Shown: piece by piece, positions 17,355 through 25,915 of the stretch
Layout: each line of letters starts with the position of its first letter
Numbering within the stretch: position 1 is the stretch's first letter
NCBI RefSeq assembly: GCF_900167975.1
Contig: NZ_FUZU01000004.1
Location: 62,001-126,000 of the forward strand
Direction: 5' to 3'
DNA: 64,000 bases
Origin: Ohtaekwangia koreensis
GTDB taxonomy: Bacteria; Bacteroidota; Bacteroidia; Cytophagales; Cyclobacteriaceae
The notes under the pieces: generated by a model
What the model was told of the DNA's origin: nothing
What the model saw: the letters and a program-made list of their open reading frames with translations, nothing else
Database searches by the model: none
Position numbers and translations under genes: made by a program

Positions 17355-17819
17355 ATGAAACCATTTACAAAAGATAACAAGGACGATAGTCAATCCGGAG
17401 ATCAAAGGATCAAGGGAAGATTCGCTGAGTGGGTAGATATCCTCAAGCTTCAACTGGCAAACTTCCTGGGCAGGCAGAGTCAGAAGCTTTCATTACGCCA
17501 ACAAAAACGTATACTCTTGCTGGCGGGTGTGCTCATGGGAGGCATAAGCCTTGCACTCATCATACGTCCTTTTCAGGATTCATCCACGCATACATTCAAT
17601 ATACCCGAAGGCATGAATGCCACAGCTTTCATCATTCCACCACGTGAACGTGATGCCGTGATCGCAGAAGAAGACTATCTCATGCTGCTAAAATTTAAAT
17701 CAACACTGGACAGTCTTTACAAAACTAATCGACCGGTATACGATGAACTCCTTCAGGGGCACGCTGGGCTACTGGACAGCATCAATTTCCTGATCAGCAT
17801 CTATAGCAATAGAAGATAA
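17355..17819 (+). CDS. TraL-like membrane protein
   Basis: 154 aa. A cytosolic N-terminus of about 50 residues is followed by the segment LSLRQQKRILLLAGVLMGGI, the start of one membrane helix, and a periplasmic part with AEEDYLMLLKFKSTLDSLYK. A helix preceded by an L-(T/S)-x-x-Q-R-K motif and its place between traK and traM are typical of TraL in Bacteroides elements, though TraL is usually nearer 100 aa. It is followed by a 51-nt gap, longer than elsewhere in the operon. I assign TraL only by position and topology. Confidence 0.65.
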   Translation: MKPFTKDNKDDSQSGDQRIKGRFAEWVDILKLQLANFLGRQSQKLSLRQQKRILLLAGVLMGGISLALIIRPFQDSSTHTFNIPEGMNATAFIIPPRERDAVIAEEDYLMLLKFKSTLDSLYKTNRPVYDELLQGHAGLLDSINFLISIYSNRR

Positions 17820-17870
17820 AAACAGATCACATTTTCAATACTATATACTTCACCATTAAATACTTTTTTT

Positions 17871-19181
17871 ATGAAACCGCATTCACAAAAATTCTTGCAG
17901 CAAAGGAGATTCTATATGGTCTTGCCCTTGCTCGTCCTGCCTTTCATTACCATGATCTTCTGGGCGCTGGGAGGCGGACAAGGTACACCGGTACAAGCGC
18001 AGGAGGTCACCTCCGGCCTGAACATGGAATTACCCGGACCGCATTTTGACAAAGAGGATGAACAGTGGAATAAGTTCGACCTGTACGAACAAGCCAAACG
18101 TGATTCACTCAAGTTTGAGGAAGCAAGACGCAATGATCCTTACTATGTAATCAGCACCTTAAAGGGAAACGAGACCTCCGATACCATTCCAAAAGAAGAG
18201 AACAAACTCAACACCTCTCTGGGAAGCAAAGACAAGTATGCGCAGATGGACAGGAACGAAAAGATGATTAACGAGAAACTTGCGCAGTTAACAACACAGC
18301 TTAATCAACACGATCAGCCTATAGCCGCTACTAAGGAAACTTCTTCCGCACAAAATATAGCCGTTGGTTCGGGCACACCCATCACGGAAGATGTTGACCG
18401 GCTGGAAAAGATGATGCAAATCATGGCAAGCTCCGATACGAATGATCCGGAGATGCAACAGATCGAAAGCATGCTCGATAAAATTCTGGACGTGCAGCAT
18501 CCTGACAGGGTGCGTGAAAAGATCCGGGAACAAAGCCGTCAGTATCAACAACAGGTATTTCCAGTGGAAGCAGCTGCGAGTGAAGATAATATTTCACTGG
18601 TTGAAAATGCACCTGTAAAACGTGATAGTATATATACTCCGCTATATGCAGCCGAGTCTACGCAGAATGATTTTTACGGACTGGATGGCGAGGTGGTGTC
18701 AAGTGATGAACAAGCAAATGCAATCCAGGCGGTCATTCATGATACGCAAACTGTAGTAGCCGGATCGACTGTGAAGCTACGTCTGCTTTCGGATGTATAT
18801 ATCAACGGACAACGTATCGAAAAAGATCAGTTCGTATTTGGTACGTGTGCCATCAATGGTGAAAGGCTAACCATATCGATCAGCTCAATACGAAATGAAA
18901 GTTCATTACTGCCTGTGTCTCTTTCTGCTTTTGATCTTGATGGCATGGAAGGGGTATATATACCGGGAGCGATCACACGGGATGCTGCCAAGCAAGCCTC
19001 CAGTCAATCCATTCAGGATGTCGAACTATACTCTATGGATAACTCGCTCGGTGCGCAGGCTGCCACCGCAGGCATTGAGGCTGCCAAAGGTTTATTCTCC
19101 CGGAAAGCCAAGCTTATCAAAGTAACGGTAAAGGCGGGATACCAGGTATTGCTGAAAGACAAAAACCAACCGGTTCAATAA
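17871..19181 (+). CDS. traM: Conjugative transfer protein TraM
   Basis: 436 aa. A membrane anchor near residues 13-33 (FYMVLPLLVLPFITMIFWAL) is followed by a long, acidic, Gln-rich periplasmic linker. The C-terminal TraM domain starts near residue 265, with AIQAVIHDTQTVVAGSTVKL, LRLLSDVYINGQRIEKDQFV, GTCAINGERLTISISSI and a Gly/Ala-rich end. This is the VirB10-like protein (TraM C-terminal family) that bridges the membranes. The coding sequence contains two TATATA-centred palindromes (about 18628 and 18955). It is followed by the 483-bp leader before traN. Confidence 0.92.
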   Translation: MKPHSQKFLQQRRFYMVLPLLVLPFITMIFWALGGGQGTPVQAQEVTSGLNMELPGPHFDKEDEQWNKFDLYEQAKRDSLKFEEARRNDPYYVISTLKGNETSDTIPKEENKLNTSLGSKDKYAQMDRNEKMINEKLAQLTTQLNQHDQPIAATKETSSAQNIAVGSGTPITEDVDRLEKMMQIMASSDTNDPEMQQIESMLDKILDVQHPDRVREKIREQSRQYQQQVFPVEAAASEDNISLVENAPVKRDSIYTPLYAAESTQNDFYGLDGEVVSSDEQANAIQAVIHDTQTVVAGSTVKLRLLSDVYINGQRIEKDQFVFGTCAINGERLTISISSIRNESSLLPVSLSAFDLDGMEGVYIPGAITRDAAKQASSQSIQDVELYSMDNSLGAQAATAGIEAAKGLFSRKAKLIKVTVKAGYQVLLKDKNQPVQ

Positions 19182-19491
19182 AATCACATTCAAAACATTT
19201 TAAAAATTCCTCATGCATAGCTCTGATTGCTAGATCACGCAAAACAGCCAGCCTCATTGAGGAAAGCAACAAGGTTGTATCTGCCACAACTTCTGTTGCA
19301 AAGCGCTAAGGGCAGAACGAGGTCCGGAACTCGCTATAGATACACCTGTCACTTGACACGTGTTGCAGTCTCTGAGAAAAGAGATTATTGAGATCATTAT
19401 TTGGCTGCTGCTATAGATATATCGAAACGAAAATCGTGTCTATAGCCTTGCTTTAGCCAAATGAATCCATCTACACTAAAAAAATAAAACC

Positions 19492-19590
19492 ATGAAAAGC
19501 GCAGTGTTGACCTTGTCTATTCTGTCATTCTTCAACAACCTATATATCAAATTACTGATGTTGGGTGGTTTGGGAGATCTGTTTTTATAG
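19492..19590 (+). CDS. Possible 32-aa leader peptide upstream of traN
   Basis: ATG 19492 to TAG 19588-19590. The start follows AAAAAAATAAAACC, almost identical to the AAAAAAATAAAACT that precedes traN at 19665, so the translation start looks genuine or duplicated. The peptide is hydrophobic (SAVLTLSILSFFNNLYIK), and its FFNNLYIK resembles the FLNNIYIR in the traN signal peptide. It could be a leader peptide for attenuation or the relic of a traN duplication. Confidence 0.4.
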   Translation: MKSAVLTLSILSFFNNLYIKLLMLGGLGDLFL

Positions 19591-19614
19591 CAGACTTACC
19601 GTCATACAATTAGT

Positions 19615-19641
19615 TGTGGTAAGCAATTACCACAGCTTTTT
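19615..19641 (+). terminator. Intrinsic terminator / attenuator before traN
   Basis: TGTGGTAA (19615-19622), loop GCAA, TTACCACA (19627-19634), then GCTTTTT. A perfect 8-bp stem with a U-run ends 23 nt before the traN start. Confidence 0.75.
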
Positions 19642-19664
19642 CACTCATTTAAAAAAATAAAACT

Positions 19665-20513
19665 ATGATATACTTCTTAAACAACATATATATCAGAACC
19701 ATTCTAGGCGGGTTCTTTGCCTTGCTGGCAGTAAACGTGAACAGTCAACCTTCTATCGAGTCGCAGAACATTGAAGTTACGTTCAACAAAACTTCCAGTA
19801 TCATTTTCCCAACAGGCATCACCTCCGTGGATCGCGGAAGCCGTGATGTACTGGCTCAAAAGGCTAAAGGAGTAAATAATGTTCTTCAGTTAAAAGCCGG
19901 AAAAGTAAACTTCAAGGAGACAAACCTGACCGTGATCACAACCGATGGCAAGCTGCATCATTTTCTGGTGCGCTATGCAGACCATCCGCGTTCATTGACG
20001 ACACAGGTTCATCATGCCGGTATTTCTGAAAATAGAGAGGCTCGCGTGCTCATTCAAGCTGAATTAACCTCGGATGAAATGCAGGGCATCGCCGAGGATA
20101 TTCTGGACTCTCCTGAAAGACGTCCGGTAAAGTATACTTCGCATAGTGGAATGAAACTATCGCTACAGGGTATATATATCCAGGAGAACGTGATGTTCTA
20201 TCACCTTAGGATTTCCAACAAATCAAGCATTCCGTTTCATACTGATATGCTTCGCTTTTATGTGAAGGACAGGCAAAAGGTAAAACGTACCGCTTCACAG
20301 GAAGTCTCCGAAGAACTCCTCAGTCAATATGGTAATGCAGCAGAGGTGAAAGGGAAAACCACACAGGATGTAGTCATCGCCTTGGGGAAGTTCACAATAC
20401 CCGATGCTAAAATTCTTGCCATCGAATTGATGGAAAAAAAAGGAGGTCGCCATTTAAAGCTTACCATCCGGAACAGAACCATTGTACGGGCACAGCCAAT
20501 ACCTTCGGCTTAA
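19665..20513 (+). CDS. traN: Conjugative transfer protein TraN (DUF4138)
   Basis: 282 aa. The signal peptide IRTILGGFFALLAVNVNSQ is followed by an N-terminal beta domain with IEVTFNKTSSIIFPTGITSV and VDRGSRDVLAQKA, typical of DUF4138/TraN. The C-terminal part (VMFYHLRISNKSSIPFHTDM, RFYVKDRQKVKRTASQE) is the VirB9-like beta-sandwich that binds the outer-membrane ring. The start at ATG 19665 follows an A-rich leader. Its translation is preceded by a terminator hairpin, which suggests separate control from traM. Confidence 0.9.
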   Translation: MIYFLNNIYIRTILGGFFALLAVNVNSQPSIESQNIEVTFNKTSSIIFPTGITSVDRGSRDVLAQKAKGVNNVLQLKAGKVNFKETNLTVITTDGKLHHFLVRYADHPRSLTTQVHHAGISENREARVLIQAELTSDEMQGIAEDILDSPERRPVKYTSHSGMKLSLQGIYIQENVMFYHLRISNKSSIPFHTDMLRFYVKDRQKVKRTASQEVSEELLSQYGNAAEVKGKTTQDVVIALGKFTIPDAKILAIELMEKKGGRHLKLTIRNRTIVRAQPIPSA

Positions 20514-20568
20514 GGGCATATATATACTATAAATCTCAAAGAGAATAACACATTAAACATTGTCAATC

Positions 20569-21384
20569 ATGAATGAGCAAAATGCTGAATTCTTAAAAGA
20601 GCGTCTTTTCTACCTGGGCTTTGGTGACAAGCTGAATGCAGAGTTAGAAAAGAACATGAAAGCAGGAAAAGAACAATTTCAACTTCCATTCCAGGGAGAA
20701 TTTTCGAAAGGAGAAAAGAAAGATGTCGTGGACTATCAGGTTGATTTCTCCAAGTCCAAGCAGGGCGATATGTACTTTGTAAATAAATACCAGGCGACTT
20801 TGAAAAACGAAGATCCTGAGAAAGAGAAGTCACAAACCTTCTACATAAACAAGGGTAATGGTGTGACAGCCAAAGAGGCCTATAATATGCTGGATGGCCG
20901 TGCCGTGAACAAGAAGCTGATGGACAGAGAAGACAATCCATACCAGGCGTGGCTTCAGATCAACTTCAAGGAGAAAGATGACAATGGCCATCATAAATTG
21001 AACCGCTATCATACCGCGTATGGATTTGATCTGGAGAAAAGTATAGGTAAGCATCCGATCAAAGAGCTTACTGATCCGGAGCAAAAAGCATCGGTCATGA
21101 AAGGACTTGAAAAAGGGAACCTTCAGCCCGTGACCTTCCAACGGGATGGCAAAGAAGAAAAGATGTTCCTGGAAGCCAATCCCAAAGACCGGAATGTGAT
21201 TGTCTATGACTCCTCTATGAAGAAACAGTTTCAGGGGGTGAAAGAACATAAGGGCGAAAAAGCAGACGTGAGTAAATCGCAAGATGACAACTCTTCTGAG
21301 AAAAAGAAGTCTGATAAGAAGGACATTCTGGAGGAGCCGGATGCGAAGGAGAAGAAGTCTAAAGGACGAAAGATGTCTGTGTAA
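20569..21384 (+). CDS. DUF3945-like, charged cytosolic protein at the end of the tra operon
   Basis: 271 aa from ATG 20569 (the open frame reaches TTG 20560). No signal peptide. A repeat-like N-terminal part (FLKERLFYLGFGDKLNAELE, FQLPFQGEF, VDYQVDFSKSKQGDMYFVNK) is shared with the DUF3945/DUF4099-type proteins often found beside Bacteroidota transfer genes. The last 50 residues are mostly Lys, Glu, Asp and Ser, a disordered tail. Function is not established for the family. It lies 55 nt after traN and 82 nt before a terminator. Confidence 0.6.
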   Translation: MNEQNAEFLKERLFYLGFGDKLNAELEKNMKAGKEQFQLPFQGEFSKGEKKDVVDYQVDFSKSKQGDMYFVNKYQATLKNEDPEKEKSQTFYINKGNGVTAKEAYNMLDGRAVNKKLMDREDNPYQAWLQINFKEKDDNGHHKLNRYHTAYGFDLEKSIGKHPIKELTDPEQKASVMKGLEKGNLQPVTFQRDGKEEKMFLEANPKDRNVIVYDSSMKKQFQGVKEHKGEKADVSKSQDDNSSEKKKSDKKDILEEPDAKEKKSKGRKMSV

Positions 21385-21466
21385 AATTTCTGGTAAAGGA
21401 AATTAACAGCTTGTTTCTTGGCGTTCCCTCACCGCTGCTCCACTGGTACACAAACCAAAGAAATAC

Positions 21467-21501
21467 AAAGCCCGAATCCGTAATGATTCGGACTTTTTGT
21501 T
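21467..21501 (+). terminator. Terminator of the tra operon
   Basis: CCGAATC (21472-21478) pairs with GATTCGG (21485-21491), extended by AAAG/CTTT around one mismatch and followed by TTTTTG. It sits 82 nt after the last tra-linked gene. Confidence 0.7.
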
Positions 21502-21631
21502 TTAGATCATCCTCAAATCATTCCATCCGTAAGGGCAAATTCGGTGGCACTTAAGCCTCCATTTTTTTAAATAATATACATTCAAGTATATTTGATCTTC
21601 TGCCCACTTACAGGTAGGCAGGTTAGGAATC

Positions 21632-21669
21632 AAAGGCCGATAAATCCAGACGGGATTGATCGGCCTTTT
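21632..21669. terminator. Second strong hairpin, probably bidirectional terminator
   Basis: AAAGGCCGAT-AATCC and GGGATT-ATCGGCCTTTT form a long stem (arms about 13 nt with one mismatch, loop AGAC) at 21632-21669. The U-run works for the plus strand, and the A-run on the other side gives a weaker U-run for the minus-strand genes ending at 21921. Confidence 0.7.
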
Positions 21670-21920
21670 GTTGTTATCGAAGACGCAGCCTAAAAAAATG
21701 TATGCATCTAAGCAACTGCATAAAGAGACTTATATTCCGCGATATCCCTCGGGAAATGTTGATAAATTGATTCACCACCAAGTTCCAATTGCATACGAGC
21801 TGTATTTATATACTCATGAAAGAAACAAACGCCAATTAAATTACTCACTATATACACCTACCGACACGTTACCTCAGTCGGTGTAAAAAATAACATATAA
21901 TAAATGTTATGCTTGTAACC

Positions 21921-22613
21921 CTAAGCATCACGAAGGCTATAGCAGCTTTTGTTTGCGCTATTTAATTGATTATTAATGTGCTGTTCGGTAACTATATCTC
22001 CTTGAATTACGCGCTCATCAACAAGGCTGTTAAACGAATTTGATTTCGCCACCCCTTGAACTAACTCAAGAGATGGATTACTCAACACCTTCCGCTTTCC
22101 CTTTTTAAAATCAAAAAAATAGGTGATCGTCTTTAGAGGGGTATAGACACGAACTTGGGTAAGGTAGTGATCATTAAGTGTATAGTCTTTCCGTTTCCTT
22201 AAATCTAAATCATCGGGAATATAATTCTCACCATTTTTACGAGGGTATTTCAAGTCATACAAGTAAGTAAATGTAATTGCCTTGTCATTATACAAGAATG
22301 TATAGATGAACGAATGCTCCCGCTGATTGCTTACCTCCGTTATACTTAACCAACAGTCATTCATTTCTCGAGGAACTTGCTCTGTACGTTCTTGTTCGTT
22401 GTGTATATACGTAATTATTCTTCTTGCATTGCCGATCGAGGTAATATTAAAATAAGGATAATTTCCTGGCTCATCATTTCGCATCTCATCAATGCCTTCG
22501 AGCTTAAAAAAATCTAAATCTTTATAATTAGATTTTACAATCGAGTCGTAGTCATAGAGGACAGAGGCGCAAGCAACCCGACAAAGACAAATTAATACCG
22601 CTAGCAATCGCAT
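21921..22613 (-). CDS. Exported protein of unknown function
   Basis: 230 aa from ATG 22611-22613. The short N-terminus (MRLLAVLICLCRVACASVLY) looks like a signal peptide. The rest is rich in Tyr, Asp and Asn with beta-strand character (SFIYTFLYNDKAITFTYLYD, VRVYTPLKTITYFFDFKKGK). I recognise no domain. It is the last of three minus-strand exported genes downstream of the toxin-immunity pair, with a lower G+C look than tra. It could be an accessory or immunity-like protein for the YD locus, but that rests on position only. Confidence 0.5.
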   Translation of the reverse strand: MRLLAVLICLCRVACASVLYDYDSIVKSNYKDLDFFKLEGIDEMRNDEPGNYPYFNITSIGNARRIITYIHNEQERTEQVPREMNDCWLSITEVSNQREHSFIYTFLYNDKAITFTYLYDLKYPRKNGENYIPDDLDLRKRKDYTLNDHYLTQVRVYTPLKTITYFFDFKKGKRKVLSNPSLELVQGVAKSNSFNSLVDERVIQGDIVTEQHINNQLNSANKSCYSLRDA

Positions 22614-22929
22614 ACCTTAAACTTTTATTCCTCACATAGTCAATATCTACATTGATTAAGCCTACCTGCTATATATTTCAACTAATCCTATTCCATTTTT
22701 TATCACGAAGTCAAAGTAAGAACTGAATGAGTGTTTCGAAATAATCTATCCAATGCTAAACCCAATCCCTCAATGAAGAAAGTTCATCGTAGTTCAGAAA
22801 ATAGAATTAATCAGAAATCTCATTCTCAAATAATCGAACTGAGAACAATTAATGGTATAGATATAACCATTACACAACGGGGCATCTTGATCGCTGACAA
22901 CAGTGGAATTATATATAGTAATTCAACAC

Positions 22930-23529
22930 CTACATAAAATCAATGCTATTATATTTCCATATAGCCTTCACATACTCCTTATTCTGAATAAATGGCATTA
23001 GTCGTGGATCTTCACCAGTTATCACAAGTAAATTTTCCCGAGTAAGGGGTACAATTGTCCCTCTCTCTCCTCGCTGTATAGCAACAATGGCTCTTGCTCC
23101 TTCGAAGGGAAGTTTTGCATACATTTTAATTCTACCATCCTCGACCATAAAAAGCCAACAGCTATCGGTTGGAACGCCAGCAATCTTGTGCCCATCTACC
23201 AGTGAATACCGATAAATTCCTTTTGTATCTTGAGGCTTAATTACTCGCTTGGACTTACCATTCTTTATCACAAGGGAATGGACAGAATCCAAAACATCAA
23301 TTTTACCACGTACGTCTACAGTGCTATCATTATTGAGTATAACAGTAAATTCATATTTCTTAGTCAATTTCATATACCCTCCAGGTGTTGAAGGTGCTGG
23401 CGTATAGTACGTTTGCTGTATAGTCCCATGTGATGTGTTGATTGAGTATGTGTTGGGAGTCCGAACATATTGTGAAAAACAGTATGGAGTAAATCCAACC
23501 ATAACTAGTAATAACATAAATATCTTCAT
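22930..23529 (-). CDS. Exported protein of unknown function
   Basis: 199 aa from ATG 23529. A clear signal peptide (IFMLLLVMVGFTPYCFSQ) precedes a Thr/Pro-rich segment with TYYTPAPSTPGGYMKL and a beta-rich body with YEFTVILNNDSTVDVRGKI, VIKNGKSKRVIKPQDTKGIY and CWLFMVEDGRIKMYAKL. The pattern resembles small secreted Bacteroidota proteins with a conserved core, but I cannot name a family. The gene ends near 22930 and follows the 510-aa protein by 22 nt, so the two are probably one unit. Confidence 0.55.
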   Translation of the reverse strand: MKIFMLLLVMVGFTPYCFSQYVRTPNTYSINTSHGTIQQTYYTPAPSTPGGYMKLTKKYEFTVILNNDSTVDVRGKIDVLDSVHSLVIKNGKSKRVIKPQDTKGIYRYSLVDGHKIAGVPTDSCWLFMVEDGRIKMYAKLPFEGARAIVAIQRGERGTIVPLTRENLLVITGEDPRLMPFIQNKEYVKAIWKYNSIDFM

Positions 23530-23551
23530 AGCTATATTTTTCGGTTTTCGG

Positions 23552-25084
23552 TTATATAATTCTTTTTCGCTTTGCTGACAATGCCAACCCGACTCTCAAA
23601 TTAATTTTATTCTGCTCAGGTAGATGACCCTTAACCTCCGCTCGGTATAGTAAAAGAATCCTACCCCTAAGCCTCTTTGAAAGAGTATATTGCTTGCCTA
23701 TTCCTAAAGAGGAGGCCAGAACATAGTCATCAACTTCCTCCTTGCTGGCGAAGATCATATCCTTTGACCGCAAGAGTTCGGCTTCCCCATGAACAAAAAA
23801 TCCTTTTTTAACAATAACATCTCCATATACCCGACCACCATATACATGCATGCTACGTATGTAAGAGGAGTAATCTTTATGATACCCGAAGCGATATACC
23901 CCGCCTATACCAGTTGTAATTTTACCCGACAGGCAATAACCTATATGAAGATCAACATCAACAGAATATACTCTCCGGTTATACAACTGAAGCATAACAC
24001 CGGTCACGATTCTTTTAGCGACTGGTTCGGATGCCATTGCATCTCTCATGGTTCTTTTTAATACCTTCAACGAAGCCGAATCTTTTAGAATCTTTTTTCC
24101 TTTCAATAACGCATTTTGAGCTTCGTCAATAGCCGGTGTTAACTGGTTAACTTTATCATTTGCCACATTTCGTATCTTCCGCCTTATGTCTTCTTCTACA
24201 AGTTTCTTATCGCTGTGGTGTTGCATCATGGCTTCGTATTCAGCCTGTTTGGAAGTTAGTTTGTTAGTACCTTCTGTTAGCGCTTTGACTTTAGTAAGGC
24301 GCTCTGCACTTTTCTCAGTTTGTTGTGCCAACTTGTCCCTATCTGTTATACTATCGACTTTGGTTTCTGCAATTTTGTGTTTATACTCTTCGACTGTTTT
24401 AAACTTATTTACGGTATTTTGCGACTGTTGATGTAGGACATTCATTTGCTCTAAGGGCGCCTTCGTTTTGGGTATACCAATTGACGGCAGCTTTATTTCC
24501 GGAATGTCGGGAATACTTGATGGCGACTGGATACCTGAAAAATCGATCTCTGATGATTGCACTTCGACTTGTGTGATATCAACTGAATGTGCTACAGGTA
24601 TAGCAGCTGGGAAATTCTTCAATTTGTTTTGAACATTCGCTTTTAGAATTTTTCGCTCTTTTTCCTCAATCTTCTCTCTCACTTCATTAAACTTATCTTG
24701 CTTCATATTAACTACGCTGTCCCCACCTTTAGGAGCATTTCCATATAAATGCATGATTTCACCTTGTAAGCGTCTAGGCATACTATCAACCTTTAGTTTC
24801 AATGAATATATACTATGTTTTGATATCGTTAAAGTATCAGCGGATACACCTGAATTATTTAAAGATGTACTCAAAGAGTCAATTACTTTTTTGGGATACT
24901 TTAACGTGTCAGCTAATAGTAGCCATTTATCTGTTTTAACTTTATATGATAGTAAATCATTAGACAAATAACAAATCTTCGTGATAGTAGGACGAAACGA
25001 GCCAAAATTCTGGTCATTTGCCTGTGCATGCGACAGTTGAATTATTACAAGTAGTATATTTAATATTATTTTGAAGGTTTGCAC
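23552..25084 (-). CDS. Exported coiled-coil protein with a C-terminal beta-barrel-like domain
   Basis: 510 aa if started at GTG 25084 (QTFKIILNILLVIIQLSHAQ is the signal peptide); the open frame reaches GTG 25111. Residues about 30-150 are mixed. A Pro/Ile-rich linker (SIPDIPEIKLPSIGIPK) follows, then about 130 residues of coiled coil (TDRDKLAQQTEKSAERLTKV, KLVEEDIRRKIRNVANDKVN). The last 140 residues alternate polar and hydrophobic (VYSVDVDLHIGYCLSGKITT, GGVYRFGYHKDYSSYIRSMH, NKINLRVGLALSAKRK), like outer-membrane strands. It lies directly downstream of the toxin-immunity pair. A surface or export factor of the YD locus is a reasonable inference, not a recognised family. Confidence 0.55.
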   Translation of the reverse strand: MQTFKIILNILLVIIQLSHAQANDQNFGSFRPTITKICYLSNDLLSYKVKTDKWLLLADTLKYPKKVIDSLSTSLNNSGVSADTLTISKHSIYSLKLKVDSMPRRLQGEIMHLYGNAPKGGDSVVNMKQDKFNEVREKIEEKERKILKANVQNKLKNFPAAIPVAHSVDITQVEVQSSEIDFSGIQSPSSIPDIPEIKLPSIGIPKTKAPLEQMNVLHQQSQNTVNKFKTVEEYKHKIAETKVDSITDRDKLAQQTEKSAERLTKVKALTEGTNKLTSKQAEYEAMMQHHSDKKLVEEDIRRKIRNVANDKVNQLTPAIDEAQNALLKGKKILKDSASLKVLKRTMRDAMASEPVAKRIVTGVMLQLYNRRVYSVDVDLHIGYCLSGKITTGIGGVYRFGYHKDYSSYIRSMHVYGGRVYGDVIVKKGFFVHGEAELLRSKDMIFASKEEVDDYVLASSLGIGKQYTLSKRLRGRILLLYRAEVKGHLPEQNKINLRVGLALSAKRKRII

Positions 25085-25336
25085 GTGATCTTCATTTACT
25101 ATACTCGACACATTTCTAACAAATAATGTTTTGGCGTCAATAATATTCTATAAGTATTATCGACTAAGATTTTTGAGTCGAAATACATTTATAAAATCAA
25201 CCGTTCGTCCCTATCTTACTTTTTATTGTTCCCTAAACCGAAGCGTTCACCTATTGTGCTGGCACAAACAATTTTTAGACGGCATCTGAAATAAATACTA
25301 TTTCGGCGAGGTCGATCATCTTCTATCACTATTCCA

Positions 25337-25915
25337 TTAACCCGGGATTTTTGGCTGATCTGCATCGATCTCTCTTCCAAGTTGATCATATAATTTAGAT
25401 AAACGACTAATTTCCTTTGCGAGAAAATCGTCTAAATCTTTCCAAGAGTTCAACGGTTTTGAATCATCCCTTTCGCAGCGAAATATTTTTGACGATGAAG
25501 TGTTTACATAAATAAGGGAACCGTCCCAATTGTAGCTGCCAATGAAAAATTTATCCCCGCCCGCATCTGACGGGCGCTCAAAAGTATTTGTAGTGACAAT
25601 ATCAAAAGGAAGAAACTGAAGTGATTTTCTGTTATAATTCTTACGATAACCAAACAATTCAATACTCGATGAAAACAGCGACAAACCATTATGTTCAGTA
25701 GTCAGAAATTTTCGATATTCAATTGGTATCTTCATTTGCAATTGTTTTTCAAGTCCTACCAATATCTTTTCATTATCAATCGGAGCAAACAGTACATGCA
25801 ACCAAGCTTTAGGAGCTACATGTGGCACCTGACCAAGTAGTATAGTATTATCGGGCTGAACGGAATAACCGAATGCCCTTGCTTCCTCTAGTATACTTCG
25901 CGTGTTAAATTTCAT
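25337..25915 (-). CDS. SMI1/KNR4 (SUKH) family immunity protein
   Basis: 192 aa, cytosolic, starting at ATG 25913-25915. The start overlaps the TGA of the toxin gene by 4 nt (ATGA), so the pair is translationally coupled. A SUKH-type core is visible from about residue 45: IDNEKILVGLEKQLQMKIP, IEYRKFLTTEHNGLSLF, FIGSYNWDGSLIYVNTSS and a C-terminal helix with LNSWKDLDDFLAKEISRL. SUKH proteins are known immunity partners of polymorphic nuclease toxins, including HNH types. It most likely neutralises the GHH nuclease domain of the protein just upstream. Confidence 0.85.
   Translation of the reverse strand: MKFNTRSILEEARAFGYSVQPDNTILLGQVPHVAPKAWLHVLFAPIDNEKILVGLEKQLQMKIPIEYRKFLTTEHNGLSLFSSSIELFGYRKNYNRKSLQFLPFDIVTTNTFERPSDAGGDKFFIGSYNWDGSLIYVNTSSSKIFRCERDDSKPLNSWKDLDDFLAKEISRLSKLYDQLGREIDADQPKIPG

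Larger units (their letters stand above)
19182..19664 (+). promoter_or_regulatory. traM-traN leader region
   Basis: This is the only long gap in the transfer operon. It holds no large frame. It contains a 32-aa ORF (19492-19590) and a strong intrinsic terminator (19615-19641) just before traN, so expression of traN and the following gene is probably controlled here. The rest (19182-19490) shows no recognisable gene. Confidence 0.55.

Noticed and set aside
22731-22937. 68-aa plus-strand ORF between minus-strand exported genes
   Set aside because: No signal, domain or conserved-looking pattern; it overlaps the end of the gene at 22930 and opposes its neighbours. Composition is only weakly protein-like.
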